DNA of 64,000 bases from positions 310,001-374,000 of the forward strand of contig CBDHHN010000002.1 in NCBI GenBank assembly GCA_965263455.1, given 5' to 3'. The notes below the pieces were generated by a model. The model did not search any database and was not told where the DNA came from. It was given only the letters and a program-made list of their open reading frames with translations. This DNA is from CADEDH01 sp965263455. Its GTDB lineage: Bacteria > Actinomycetota > Acidimicrobiia > Acidimicrobiales > SZUA-35. The position numbers were made by a program, and so were the translations under genes. Shown here piece after piece: positions 20,702-29,323 of the stretch (positions are counted from its first letter, which is position 1; each line of letters opens with the position of its first letter).

Positions 20702-21874
20702 TCAGTTCTCGAAGATGCCTTCGGCGATCGACTGGTTCTTCTGATTGATGAACTCGTCGTAGTTGTCGGTGAAGAGGTGGTTGCCCTCACGGTCCTTGAG
20801 GACGTAGTAGAGGATCCGGATCTCGCTGCCCTCCTCGTTCTTCTCGATCGGCGCCGGCTCGATGGCGGCCTGCAACGAGGCCCGGCCGGGAGCCGCGATC
20901 GGAGTCGGGGGGAGCTGGTTGTAGCCACGGCAGGCGTAGCCGGGCTCGAAGAACGAGCCGTAGTCGTCGAGGATCTCGCGGGTGAGGGGGAAGCCACGCT
21001 CGCCGGATCCGTAGATGCAGGTGGCGTCGATGTCGAGCGACATCTGTTCCTGCAGGCGGTTGTAGATGACCCGGGCGATGAGGGGTCGGTCGGCATCGGT
21101 CTTGGCCTCGGCCTCGACCATGGAGGCCACGATGATGACTTCGTAGGCCGAGATTCCCAGGTTGGTCTCGGCCGCCCCGTAGCCCAGCTCGCCGGTGACC
21201 CGGGCAAACTCGTTGCTCATCTTGGCCAGGACGTCGATGGCCTGGGCGTCGTCCTCGATCTCGTAGAAGGCGGGGAACAACATGCCCTCCCACGAGCTGA
21301 CCCCATCGGGCCGGTACCGGGGGCTCAACTGGCCCGAGTCGAGCACGGTCCGCAACTCGTCCTCGGTGATGTTGGGCAGCTGGCTGGCGAGCCGAGGCAG
21401 CATCTCGTCGACCCAGAGCCCCTCGGGCACCCCGAACCGGTTGTAGACGGGCGGGACGGGGCCGGCGTTGAGGACCTCGATGGCCTCGGCCGCCGAGCTG
21501 TTCTCGTACATCGTGTACTCGCCGGCCTGGAAGTTGCCCTCGCCCTCGTACTGGGCGTAGTAGCGGAAGAAGGTGCTGTTGGGGATGACGCCGTTGTCCT
21601 CGAGGATCTCGGCGATGTCCCCGGTGGTGGCCCCCGACGGGATGGTGAGGGTCAGCGAGGCACCGGGCTCACCCTCGGGGTCGAGTTGGGCCTCGAACCA
21701 CCCCCGGACCCCGGTGTAGAGCACGTAGCCGATGACCCCGAGCACCACGAGAGCGACGATGGCCCGCAGGATGCTGAGGCCCCCGGAACGGACCGAGACG
21801 AAGTCGTCCTCGTCGTCCCAGGGGAGATGGTCGAGCTCGTCGTCGTCGTGGTGATCGTGTTCGAGCAGGCTCAC
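20702..21874 (-). CDS. mltG: Endolytic murein transglycosylase MltG
   Basis: Cleaves nascent peptidoglycan strands at the inner membrane, setting glycan length. A 50-residue acidic, histidine-rich cytoplasmic N-terminus precedes one transmembrane helix (about 52-72). A LysM-like region (SLTLTIPSGATTGDIAEILEDN) follows. The YceG catalytic domain has the active-site glutamate in ASMVEAEAK, then IARVIYNRL and the YNTYxxxGLPPxPI-like end reading GYNQLPPTPIAAPG. Length 390. The GTG start at 21874 has TAGCAT seven bases upstream. It is between ruvX and aroE as in other actinobacteria. Confidence 0.94.
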   Translation of the reverse strand: MSLLEHDHHDDDELDHLPWDDEDDFVSVRSGGLSILRAIVALVVLGVIGYVLYTGVRGWFEAQLDPEGEPGASLTLTIPSGATTGDIAEILEDNGVIPNSTFFRYYAQYEGEGNFQAGEYTMYENSSAAEAIEVLNAGPVPPVYNRFGVPEGLWVDEMLPRLASQLPNITEDELRTVLDSGQLSPRYRPDGVSSWEGMLFPAFYEIEDDAQAIDVLAKMSNEFARVTGELGYGAAETNLGISAYEVIIVASMVEAEAKTDADRPLIARVIYNRLQEQMSLDIDATCIYGSGERGFPLTREILDDYGSFFEPGYACRGYNQLPPTPIAAPGRASLQAAIEPAPIEKNEEGSEIRILYYVLKDREGNHLFTDNYDEFINQKNQSIAEGIFEN

Positions 21875-21881
21875 CCGTCCA

Positions 21882-21887
21882 ATGCTA
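21882..21887 (-). promoter_or_regulatory. Putative -10 of a leaderless mltG transcript
   Basis: TAGCAT on the minus strand ending seven bases before the mltG GTG, without a ribosome-binding site between. Confidence 0.5.
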
Positions 21888-21932
21888 GGCGGCGGCGGGG
21901 GCCGGTGGTCGCCGCCGCCGGGATTGGTCGGC

Positions 21933-22367
21933 TCAGGTGCCGGTGGTGTCGATCCACGACTGGAGGATCACGGTCGCCGCCACCTGGTCGATCATGGCCC
22001 GCCGGTCCCGACCGGCGACGCCCTGGGCCCGCAGGGACCGTTCCCCCTCGACCGTCGAGAGCCGCTCGTCGTGGGTCACGACCTCGACCCCGAGCCGCTT
22101 GCGCAGGGCCTTGGCCTCGGTCAGTACCGACTTGGCCGCCGGGCCGACGGATCCGTCGAGAGCCAGTGGAAGACCCACGACCACCAGTTCGGCCTCGTGT
22201 TCGGCCAACAGGTCGCCGATGGTGGCGTGCTCGACCACCCGGTCACCCACCCGCTCCACCGTGGTCAGCGGTGTGGCCACGGTCCGGGCCCCGTCACAGA
22301 CGGCGACCCCTATCCGCTTGGTGCCCAGGTCGAGCCCGAGAGCACGCCCGGAGGCCGTCCCGGTCAC
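21933..22367 (-). CDS. ruvX: RuvX/YqgF Holliday-junction-resolvase-like nuclease
   Basis: A 144-residue RNase H-fold protein; family members process 16S rRNA and are essential in several bacteria. Motifs are GLDLGTKRIGVAVCD with the first acidic residue, VVGLPLALDGSVG, THDERLST with glutamate, and DQVAATVILQSWI with the terminal aspartate. It starts at GTG 22367, 32 bases after alaS. The alaS-ruvX-mltG-aroE order is conserved. Confidence 0.93.
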   Translation of the reverse strand: MTGTASGRALGLDLGTKRIGVAVCDGARTVATPLTTVERVGDRVVEHATIGDLLAEHEAELVVVGLPLALDGSVGPAAKSVLTEAKALRKRLGVEVVTHDERLSTVEGERSLRAQGVAGRDRRAMIDQVAATVILQSWIDTTGT

Positions 22368-22399
22368 CGTCGTGGTCTCGCGTCCGTGGCCCGGGCCGC

Positions 22400-24979
22400 T
22401 CAGGACCCGATCCCGGCGGCCGCCGTCGACAACCGCAGGGCCTCGTCGAGGCCGTCGGGGTCCTTGCCGCCGGCCATGGCCAGGTCCTTGCCCTTGCCCC
22501 CGCCGCCCTTGATGGCCTTGGCCCCGTCGGCGATCAGCGACCCGGCCGGCAGATCAGCGTCGGCCGAGGCCGCGACCAGAGCCGCCCCGCCACCGTCGGG
22601 AGCGCCCCCGAGGACGACGGCCCGGACGCCGTCGCGCTCACGAACGGCCACGGCCAGGTCCTTCATCTCGTCCCGGCTCAGGCCGTCGACGCGGGTGATG
22701 ACGATCCCGTCGACTGCGGCCTGGGCCAGTTCGGCCGCCTGACCCACGGCCAGCTTGGCCTTGAGCGCCTTCAGCTCGTCCTTCAGGTCCTTGAGTTCGG
22801 CCACCCGCTTGGCCACGCCGTCGAGCACATCGCCCCGGGGTACGCCCAGGGCTTCGGCTGCGGCGTCGACCGTGCGCTGCTCCTCGCGGAGCAGGGCCAC
22901 GGCACCGTCGCCGGTCACGGCCTCGACCCGACGCAGGTTCGACCCGATCGAGCCCTCGGACACGATCTTGACCAGCCCGATGTCGCCCAGGGCCTTGACG
23001 TGGGTTCCGCCGCAGAACTCGAGCGAGGGTCCGGCCCGCAGGACCCGCACCAGGTCGCCGTACTTGTCGCCGAAGAAGGCGATCGCGCCCATGTCCTCGG
23101 CCTGGGCCTTGGTCACCTCGGGATGCTCCGCCGCGGGGTTGGCCAGCACCTCGGCGTTGACCAGATCCTCGATGGCGGCCGTCTGCTCGGGGGTGACCGG
23201 GTCGAAGTGGCTGAAGTCGAAGCGCAGGCGTTCGGGGCCCACCATGGAACCCTGCTGCTTGACGTGGTCGCCCAGCACCTGGCGCAGGGCCCAGTGGAGC
23301 AGGTGGGTGCCGGTGTGGTTGCGGCGGATGGCGTCGCGGCGCTCGACGTCGATCGAGGCGGTGGCGCTCTGGCCCGCCTCGACGGCGCCCTCCAGAGCCT
23401 TGACCCGGTGACGGTGGACGCCGGGGACGGCGTAGACGGTGTCGGTGACCTCGACCCGGCCCGTCTCGGTGGTGATGAACCCGGTGTCGCCGATCTGGCC
23501 CCCGGACTCGGCGTAGAACGGGCTGCGGTCGAGGAACACCGAGTGGTCCTCGGTGCCCTCTCCCGTCACCAGCAGGACCTGGGCGGCGACGTCGGTCAGC
23601 TCGTCCCGGCCGACGAAGGTGGTCTGGCCGTGGGCGTCGAGCAGGGCCTGGACCTCGTCGAAGTCGGCGGCCTGACCTGCGTTCTTGCGGGCGTCCTTGG
23701 CCCGCTGGCGTTGGGCCGCCATCTCGGCCTCGAAGCCCTCGGTGTCGACCTCGTAGCCCCGCTCGGCCACGACCTCGGCCGTGACCTCGACCGGGAAGCC
23801 GTAGGTGTCGTGCAGCAGGAAGGCGACCGAACCGGGCAGCTCGCCCCCCTCGGGCACGTCGGCCAGGTGTTCGTCGAGGATGCGGGAGCCCGTGCCCAGG
23901 GTCTTGCGGAACTGGGTCTCCTCCCGCTCGACCACCGACCGCACCAACTCGTGGCTGTCGGCCAGCTCCGGGTAGTCGGGGGCCATGATCTCCACCACGG
24001 CATCGATCAGCCGGGGGGTGACCAGCTCGTCGACCCCGAGGAGGTAGGCGAAGCGGATGGCCCGACGCATGATCCGGCGCAGCACGTAGCCCCGGTCCTC
24101 GTTGGAGGGGAACACGCCGTCGCTGATGAGGAAGGTCATGGTCCGGGCGTGCTCGGCCAGGACCCGCAGGGCCAGATCGGAGTTGTCGTCGCGGCCCAGT
24201 TCGTAGCCGGTGACGGCCTCGGCGGTCTGGATGAGCCGGGCCATCTCGTCGATCTCGAAGACCGAGTCCTTCTCCTGGAGCACGGCCAGGATCCGCTCCA
24301 GGCCGGCGCCGGTGTCGATCGAGGGCTTCGGCAGCGGGGTCGACGTGCCGTCCTCGGCCGTCTCGAACTGCATGAACACCAGGTTCCAGATCTCGACGAA
24401 ACGGTCCTCGTCGCCATGGGCCGGGCCGCCGTCGGCCCCGTACTTGGGGCCCTTGTCCCAGAAGATCTCCGAGCACGGCCCGTTGGGGCCGGTGTCGGCC
24501 ATGCGCCACCAGTTGTCCTCGTCGAGGCGCTGGATCCGCTCGGCCGGGACCCCGACCTCGTTCTGCCAGATCTCGGCCGCCTCGTCGTCGGTCAGGTGGA
24601 CGGTGACCCAGAGCCGCTCGGGGTCGAGGTTGAGCACCTGGGTGACGAACTCCCAGGCCAGGGGGATGGCCTGAGCCTTGAAGTAGTCACCGAAGCTGAA
24701 GTTCCCCATCATCTCGAAGAACGTCAGGTGGCGGGCGGTGCGGCCCACCTCGTCGAGGTCGTTGTGCTTGCCCCCGGCCCGCACACACTTCTGGACCGTC
24801 ACGGCCCGAGGCTGGGGCGGGCGTTCCTCACCGAGGAAGTACGGCTTGAACGGGACCATGCCCGAGTTGACGAAGAGCAGGGTCTCGTCATGGGGGATCA
24901 GGCTGGCCGAGGCGAGCTCGTGGTGTTCCCGCTCGACGAAGTAGTCGGTGAAGGCGCGTCGCAGCTCGTTGGCTTTCAT
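22400..24979 (-). CDS. alaS: Alanyl-tRNA synthetase
   Basis: Class II synthetase with editing domain, 859 residues. The catalytic core runs from MKANELRRAF through FFEMMGNFSFGDYFK; the editing zinc site is HTGTHLLHWALRQVLG with CGGTH further on; the C-terminal oligomerisation domain ends in KGGGGKGKDLAMAGGKD. All expected motifs are present. The ATG at 24979 gives the standard start; the longer frame adds 15 unrelated residues. A TAGCCT hexamer ends ten bases upstream, so the leader, if any, is very short. Confidence 0.97.
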   Translation of the reverse strand: MKANELRRAFTDYFVEREHHELASASLIPHDETLLFVNSGMVPFKPYFLGEERPPQPRAVTVQKCVRAGGKHNDLDEVGRTARHLTFFEMMGNFSFGDYFKAQAIPLAWEFVTQVLNLDPERLWVTVHLTDDEAAEIWQNEVGVPAERIQRLDEDNWWRMADTGPNGPCSEIFWDKGPKYGADGGPAHGDEDRFVEIWNLVFMQFETAEDGTSTPLPKPSIDTGAGLERILAVLQEKDSVFEIDEMARLIQTAEAVTGYELGRDDNSDLALRVLAEHARTMTFLISDGVFPSNEDRGYVLRRIMRRAIRFAYLLGVDELVTPRLIDAVVEIMAPDYPELADSHELVRSVVEREETQFRKTLGTGSRILDEHLADVPEGGELPGSVAFLLHDTYGFPVEVTAEVVAERGYEVDTEGFEAEMAAQRQRAKDARKNAGQAADFDEVQALLDAHGQTTFVGRDELTDVAAQVLLVTGEGTEDHSVFLDRSPFYAESGGQIGDTGFITTETGRVEVTDTVYAVPGVHRHRVKALEGAVEAGQSATASIDVERRDAIRRNHTGTHLLHWALRQVLGDHVKQQGSMVGPERLRFDFSHFDPVTPEQTAAIEDLVNAEVLANPAAEHPEVTKAQAEDMGAIAFFGDKYGDLVRVLRAGPSLEFCGGTHVKALGDIGLVKIVSEGSIGSNLRRVEAVTGDGAVALLREEQRTVDAAAEALGVPRGDVLDGVAKRVAELKDLKDELKALKAKLAVGQAAELAQAAVDGIVITRVDGLSRDEMKDLAVAVRERDGVRAVVLGGAPDGGGAALVAASADADLPAGSLIADGAKAIKGGGGKGKDLAMAGGKDPDGLDEALRLSTAAAGIGS

Positions 24980-24989
24980 AGGTGGTTTC

Positions 24990-24995
24990 AGGCTA
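24990..24995 (-). promoter_or_regulatory. Possible -10 for alaS with near-leaderless start
   Basis: TAGCCT on the minus strand ending ten bases before the alaS ATG and overlapping the stop codon of the upstream amidohydrolase gene. Confidence 0.35.
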
Positions 24996-25760
24996 TCCGG
25001 CCGGGGCGACAGGGGGCCGCCCAATCGACCCGTCGTGCGGGCGCCGGAGGGTGGCCACCGCCAGGTCGCCGACCTCGGTGCCGACCGACGCAGCCGGGAT
25101 CGCCCGGCCCTCGGTATCGGGAACCCAGACGGCCGAGCCGCCGGCGGCCCGCCGGTAGCCTTCGCCGGTCGATCCGGCGAAGGCGGCCACCGCCACCGGC
25201 ACCCGGTGGGCGGCCACGATCCGGGCCGCCCGTACCGGTTGCACGTGGGCGTCGTCGGCCGTCTCCAGTACCCCGGCGACGTAGGCGTCCATACCCAGGG
25301 CGGCGGTGTCGGCGGCGTGGGCCTCGACGCCGGTGTCCCGGCAGACGGCCAGCCCGAGCCGCCAACCGTCGACGGAGATCACAGCCGGGGTCGTACCCGC
25401 GGCGAAGTGGTCCTCCTCGGCCACGCCCAACCACATCTTGTCGTAGACCGGACGGGCGCCGGCCGCGTCCACGGCCCACACCGAGATGGTTCTCTCGCCG
25501 CCGGGTCGGCGCCCCGGGGCGCCGGCGAGGGCCACCGCTCCCGACCCGGCGCAGGCCTCGATGAGCGGTTTCAGCCCCGGGTCGTCGGGGTCGGGCGGCA
25601 CGGCGTCGTAGTGGTAGCCGGTGAGGGACAACTCGGGGAACACCACGACCCGGGCCGCGGCCCGTCGCACACACTCGGCGTGCAGTCGGGCGTTGGCCGC
25701 CAGGTCGTGGGGTCGGTGGTCGGGTTGGGCCACGGCCAGTCGCAGGCTCCGCCCGGGCAT
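24993..25760 (-). CDS. Carbon-nitrogen hydrolase (nitrilase superfamily)
   Basis: A 255-residue member of the nitrilase fold with the Glu-Lys-Cys triad visible: VVFPELSLTGY (Glu near 43), VYDKMWLG (Lys near 109) and LGLAVCRDTG (Cys near 141). The family hydrolyses amide or nitrile bonds; the substrate cannot be told from sequence. The true start is ATG at 25760 with GGAG upstream; the longer frame is read-through of the neighbour. It lies two bases after the Gfo/Idh/MocA gene, so the two are probably co-transcribed. Confidence 0.88.
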   Translation of the reverse strand: MPGRSLRLAVAQPDHRPHDLAANARLHAECVRRAAARVVVFPELSLTGYHYDAVPPDPDDPGLKPLIEACAGSGAVALAGAPGRRPGGERTISVWAVDAAGARPVYDKMWLGVAEEDHFAAGTTPAVISVDGWRLGLAVCRDTGVEAHAADTAALGMDAYVAGVLETADDAHVQPVRAARIVAAHRVPVAVAAFAGSTGEGYRRAAGGSAVWVPDTEGRAIPAASVGTEVGDLAVATLRRPHDGSIGRPPVAPAG

Positions 25761-25762
25761 GG

Positions 25763-26725
25763 TCAGCTCCGGTAGAGGGACGGCTCGGGCTCGGCCTCGA
25801 CCGGGATCCGGTCCCCGCCGTCGGCCAGCGACGTCACGGCGGCGTCGGCCACCCGCTGGGCCACCAGGCCGTCCCAGGCCGTGGGCCCGACGGCCGACGG
25901 CCCGTCGAGGGAGGCGGCCCAGGCTGCGTCCTGGATGCGATAGGCCTCGGCGAACCAACCGAACCAGTCCCGCCCGATCGGGGTCACGTGGGTCCCGTCG
26001 AGACGGAGCCGGGGGCGGGATGGGGCCGAGGTCGTGACCAGTCCCCGGGCCCCCGAGACCTCGACCTCGACCTCGTAGCCGAAGGTGTCGTCGGCGAACT
26101 CGATCACGGCGGTCGCGCCCGAGACCAGACCGAGAACGAGCAGCACGTGGGCCAGGCCGCCGGGTCGGGCCACAGCGCGGGTCTGGACGTCGGCCACGGG
26201 TCCGGCCAGCCAGTGGACGGTGTGGATGTCGTGGATCAGGGACTGCACGATCACGGTGGTCGGTGGCCGGGCCACCTCATTGGCGTTGCGGTGGGTTCCA
26301 CGGAGCAGGTGCAGCTCGCCCACATCGGGCAACCGGTCGGCCACGTCCCGATGGGCCGGGTCGTAGCGCCGCATGAAGCCGACCTGGACCCGTCGGGTCC
26401 CGCCGGCCACCTCCCGGTCGACCACCGAGCGGGCCCCGGCCACGTCGTGGGCCAGGGGCTTCTCGCACAGCACCCGGCTTCCGGCATCGAGTGCGGCCAG
26501 GGTCAGTTCGGCATGGGTCTCGTCGGGGGAGGCGATGACGACCCCGTCCCAGCCCCGTCCGGCGCAGGCCAGCGGATCGGTGTCGACCGGAACCCCGAGG
26601 GCGTGGACCGCCTCCGACGGGTAGGGGTCGGCCACGGCCGCCACCTCGATCCCGGGCAGGTTCGACAGGGCGCGGGCGTGGAACGTGCCCATGCCTCCGG
26701 CCCCGATCACGGCGACGCGCTTCAT
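25763..26725 (-). CDS. Gfo/Idh/MocA family NAD(P)-dependent oxidoreductase
   Basis: A 320-residue sugar- or inositol-dehydrogenase-like protein. The Rossmann fold opens VIGAGGMGTFHARAL, and the signature CEKPLAHD has the catalytic lysine near residue 89. The C-terminal beta-sheet domain is standard, with QSLIHDIHTVHWL containing the conserved aspartate/histidine. The substrate is unknown. With the amidohydrolase gene it forms an insertion between alaS and the two small envelope genes that normally flank alaS. Confidence 0.9.
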   Translation of the reverse strand: MKRVAVIGAGGMGTFHARALSNLPGIEVAAVADPYPSEAVHALGVPVDTDPLACAGRGWDGVVIASPDETHAELTLAALDAGSRVLCEKPLAHDVAGARSVVDREVAGGTRRVQVGFMRRYDPAHRDVADRLPDVGELHLLRGTHRNANEVARPPTTVIVQSLIHDIHTVHWLAGPVADVQTRAVARPGGLAHVLLVLGLVSGATAVIEFADDTFGYEVEVEVSGARGLVTTSAPSRPRLRLDGTHVTPIGRDWFGWFAEAYRIQDAAWAASLDGPSAVGPTAWDGLVAQRVADAAVTSLADGGDRIPVEAEPEPSLYRS

Positions 26726-26738
26726 CGGCCGGGCCCCG

Positions 26739-27404
26739 TCACCGGTGCGACGAGTCGCCGCCGGGCTCGTCCCACGGGCTCGGGTCCGGGCGGTAGGAGC
26801 GGCGCATCCGCTTCACCAGGCGCGGCGGCCGGGGCCGGAACCGGCGACGGCCGGGCGCCACCGGACCGGGCACGGCGTCGTGGGGATCGTCTGGCCAGCC
26901 GTGGCCGGCGCCCTCGCTCCCCTCCTCGAACCAGGTTCCCATCGGGGCCGGCGGCGGCTCGGTCCGCACGCTCAGCAGGGCGTCGGTGGCGGCCTCGGGC
27001 CCCACGGTCTCGGCCAGGTACTGGTGGCGCAGACGACGGCGACTCGCCTCGGTCTCGTCCCGGACCCGGTCGACGAGGTCCCGGGCCACCCCGGGGACCC
27101 CGGCCACCTGGCGCGAGGTCCGGCCCGCCACCCGAGCCGCCCGATGGGAGGTCACCACGGCCCCCCGGGCCGCCCGGCCGGCCACCAGGGCCGAACCGCC
27201 GGCGGTCTTGGCCTCCGGTGGGAGGGCTTCGACGGCGCGGGCCACAGGAGCCGGCAACCGTCGCCGGGCCACGTCCTCCAGTTCCTCGGCCGCCTCCTCC
27301 ACCCGGCGCCGACCGAAACGGTCGACGAGCCAGCGGACGAGGGCCGACAACACCATCCACCGCAGTCCGAGCCGGACGGTTAGACGCAGAAGCCAACGGA
27401 TCAT
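26739..27404 (-). CDS. Hypothetical protein with hydrophobic basic N-terminus
   Basis: A 221-residue protein of unknown function. Residues 1-30 form a hydrophobic, arginine-rich segment that is likely a membrane anchor; residues 35-140 are alanine-, arginine- and valine-rich helices with several RVAGR-like stretches; the C-terminus is proline- and arginine-rich and disordered. By position (between a DUF948 gene and alaS) it matches the DUF6167-type gene of other actinobacteria, but I cannot confirm homology by sequence. It overlaps the DUF948 gene by four bases (ATGA). Confidence 0.65.
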   Translation of the reverse strand: MIRWLLRLTVRLGLRWMVLSALVRWLVDRFGRRRVEEAAEELEDVARRRLPAPVARAVEALPPEAKTAGGSALVAGRAARGAVVTSHRAARVAGRTSRQVAGVPGVARDLVDRVRDETEASRRRLRHQYLAETVGPEAATDALLSVRTEPPPAPMGTWFEEGSEGAGHGWPDDPHDAVPGPVAPGRRRFRPRPPRLVKRMRRSYRPDPSPWDEPGGDSSHR

Positions 27405-27841
27405 GAGGTCATCTCCGGGGTGACGGCGGCCGGCTTGGGAACGGTCTGGACCGCGGCCGGGCCGCTCGTGCCCTTCTTGAGTCGGCGCCGACCGAAGAGC
27501 CAGGTCCGGGCCACCCGGGAGCTGCCCGAAGCAACGGCCAGGGTGCGGATGACGGGGTCCTGCACCGCTTCGTGGGTGCGGCGGGAGGTCTCGCTGATGG
27601 CGGTGGTGGCCTGATCGGCCCGGTCGAGGACGAGGTCGACCTTGTCCAGCTCGGCGTCGGCGTCGGCGATCAGCTGCCGGAGCTCCCGGAATGCGGCCAG
27701 GCCCTCGGTCCGAAGCTGTTGGGCCGAGTCCTCCAGTTTGGCCAGGGACTTGTTCAGGTTGTTGACGGCCACGATCAGGAACACGCTGAGCGTCACCACG
27801 GCCATGGCCGACACGATGGCGGCGAACTCGGTGACGGTCAT
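27401..27841 (-). CDS. DUF948-like single-pass membrane protein
   Basis: A 146-residue protein with one N-terminal transmembrane helix (about residues 5-27) followed by a coiled-coil-prone region (LNKSLAKLEDSAQQL through ELDKVDLVLDRADQAT) and a basic tail. This is the YtxG/DUF948 layout, general stress or envelope proteins in firmicutes and conserved in actinobacteria next to alaS. Function is unknown. The ATG at 27841 overlaps the rarA stop by four bases. Confidence 0.75.
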   Translation of the reverse strand: MTVTEFAAIVSAMAVVTLSVFLIVAVNNLNKSLAKLEDSAQQLRTEGLAAFRELRQLIADADAELDKVDLVLDRADQATTAISETSRRTHEAVQDPVIRTLAVASGSSRVARTWLFGRRRLKKGTSGPAAVQTVPKPAAVTPEMTS

Positions 27842-29202
27842 TCGTGGTCCTCCGGCCGGTGCTCCCGGTCGTCCATCCGTCGGGCGATCTGGGCCTCGTA
27901 GCCCCGACCGGTCGGGCGGTAGTAGCTGGTTCCGGCCATCTCCGTCGGCAGGTACTCCTGCCCGACCCAGCCGCCCGGATGGTCGTGAGGGTAGCGATAC
28001 CCCTCGCCGTGCCCCAACGACGCCGCCCCCCGGTAGTGGGCGTCGCGGAGGTGCATCGGCACCTCGCCCGCCGGTCGGGACTGGACGTCGGCCAGGGCGG
28101 CATTGAGCCCGGCGTAGGAGGCGTTCGACTTGGGGGCGGTGGCGAGGTGAACCGTGGCCTGGGCCAGGTTGATCCGGGCCTCGGGCAGACCAACGAACTC
28201 GACGGCGCGGGCGGCGGCGTCGGCCACCACCAGACTGAGGGGGTCGGCCATGCCGATGTCCTCCGAGGCGGCGATGACCAGGCGCCGGGCGATGAAGCGG
28301 GGGTCCTCGCCGGCGGTCAGCATGCGGGCCAGCCAGTAGAGGGCGGCATCGGGGTCGGTCCCCCGGATGCTCTTGATGAAGGCACTGACGACGTCGTAGT
28401 GCTCGTCCCGGCCGTAGCGCAGGGCCTTGAGGTCGGTGGCGGCCTCGGCGTCGGCCAAGGTGACGCCGATGGCGTCGTCGACGGTGCCGTCGTCGTTCGG
28501 GTCGTCGGCCCGCTCGAGGTGGCGGGCGACGGCCAGGGCCACCGCCACCTCCAGCGTGGTGAGGGCCTGGCGGCCGTCGCCGGCGGCCCGACCGGCCAGG
28601 TAGGTCACGGCGTCGTCGTCGGCGGTGGCCCCCTCGGCGGCCAGACCACGGCGCAACAACTCGGCCAGGTCGTCCTCGTCGAGCGACTGGAGGCGGAACA
28701 GGGTCGATCGGCTGCGGAGCGGGGCGTTGACCTCGAAGAAGGGATTCTCGGTGGTGGCCCCGATCAGGGTCAGCACCCCCGACTCGACCGCCGGAAGCAG
28801 GGCGTCCTGCTGGGCCTTGTTGAACCGGTGGACCTCGTCGAGGAAGAGGATGGTCCCCCGGCCGTGGGCTCCCAGGCGCTCCTCGGCGGCGGCGATGACC
28901 TCCCGGACGTCCTTGACCGAGGCGTTGACCGCCGACAGCTGGACGAACTCCTGCGACGACGCCTCGGCCACCAGGCGGGCCAGCGTCGTCTTGCCCGTTC
29001 CCGGCGGCCCCCAGAGCAGGACCGATGACAGCCGGTCGGCCTCGACCAGTCGGCGCAGTGGGGCCCCCGGGCCCAGGAGGTGGCGCTGCCCGACGACGTC
29101 GTCGAGGGATCGAGGCCGAAGCCGGGCCGCCAGCGGAGACCGGGTTTCGAGGCGCGTCCGGGCCGCGGCGCTGAACAGATCCTGGCCGTTGCCGTCCGAC
29201 AC
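27838..29202 (-). CDS. rarA: Replication-associated recombination ATPase RarA (MgsA)
   Basis: A 454-residue clamp-loader-like AAA+ ATPase acting at stalled replication forks. Motifs are RPRSLDDVVGQRHLLG, Walker A GPPGTGKTT, Walker B ILFLDEVHRFNK and sensor-1 IGATTENPFF. The C-terminal tetramerisation part has KSIRGTDPDAALYWLARML. I use the GTG at 29202 (VSDGNGQDLF) rather than the longer frame, because TACGCT ends seven bases upstream and GAGG lies just before. It heads a unit with the two small membrane genes. Confidence 0.94.
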   Translation of the reverse strand: MSDGNGQDLFSAAARTRLETRSPLAARLRPRSLDDVVGQRHLLGPGAPLRRLVEADRLSSVLLWGPPGTGKTTLARLVAEASSQEFVQLSAVNASVKDVREVIAAAEERLGAHGRGTILFLDEVHRFNKAQQDALLPAVESGVLTLIGATTENPFFEVNAPLRSRSTLFRLQSLDEDDLAELLRRGLAAEGATADDDAVTYLAGRAAGDGRQALTTLEVAVALAVARHLERADDPNDDGTVDDAIGVTLADAEAATDLKALRYGRDEHYDVVSAFIKSIRGTDPDAALYWLARMLTAGEDPRFIARRLVIAASEDIGMADPLSLVVADAAARAVEFVGLPEARINLAQATVHLATAPKSNASYAGLNAALADVQSRPAGEVPMHLRDAHYRGAASLGHGEGYRYPHDHPGGWVGQEYLPTEMAGTSYYRPTGRGYEAQIARRMDDREHRPEDHE

Positions 29203-29209
29203 GGGCCTC

Positions 29210-29215
29210 AGCGTA
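29210..29215 (-). promoter_or_regulatory. Putative -10 of a leaderless rarA transcript
   Basis: TACGCT on the minus strand ending seven bases before the rarA GTG. A GAGG also lies between, so the start might use either mode. Confidence 0.45.
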
Positions 29216-29300
29216 CTGGTCCCCAGCCGGGCCGATCGTCCCTCCCGGCACACCGGTCCCAGGCCCTGGCGTGCCAACGCCGACCGGCGGGCCGGGCCGG

Positions 29301-29323
29301 GCCCGGGCTATCCGAGCCCGGGC
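29301..29323 (-). terminator. Strong GC hairpin after the hypothetical gene
   Basis: A perfect nine-base stem (GCCCGGGCT/AGCCCGGGC) with a five-base loop, lying directly at the stop codon of the upstream hypothetical gene and before rarA. There is no T-tract, which is common for high-GC actinobacterial terminators. Confidence 0.5.

Noticed and set aside
20687..25564. A very long open frame on the plus strand across aroE-mltG-ruvX-alaS
   Set aside because: It is antisense to well-identified genes and reads as low-complexity Val/Gly/Asp/Arg sequence, which arises when high-GC codons are read on the other strand.
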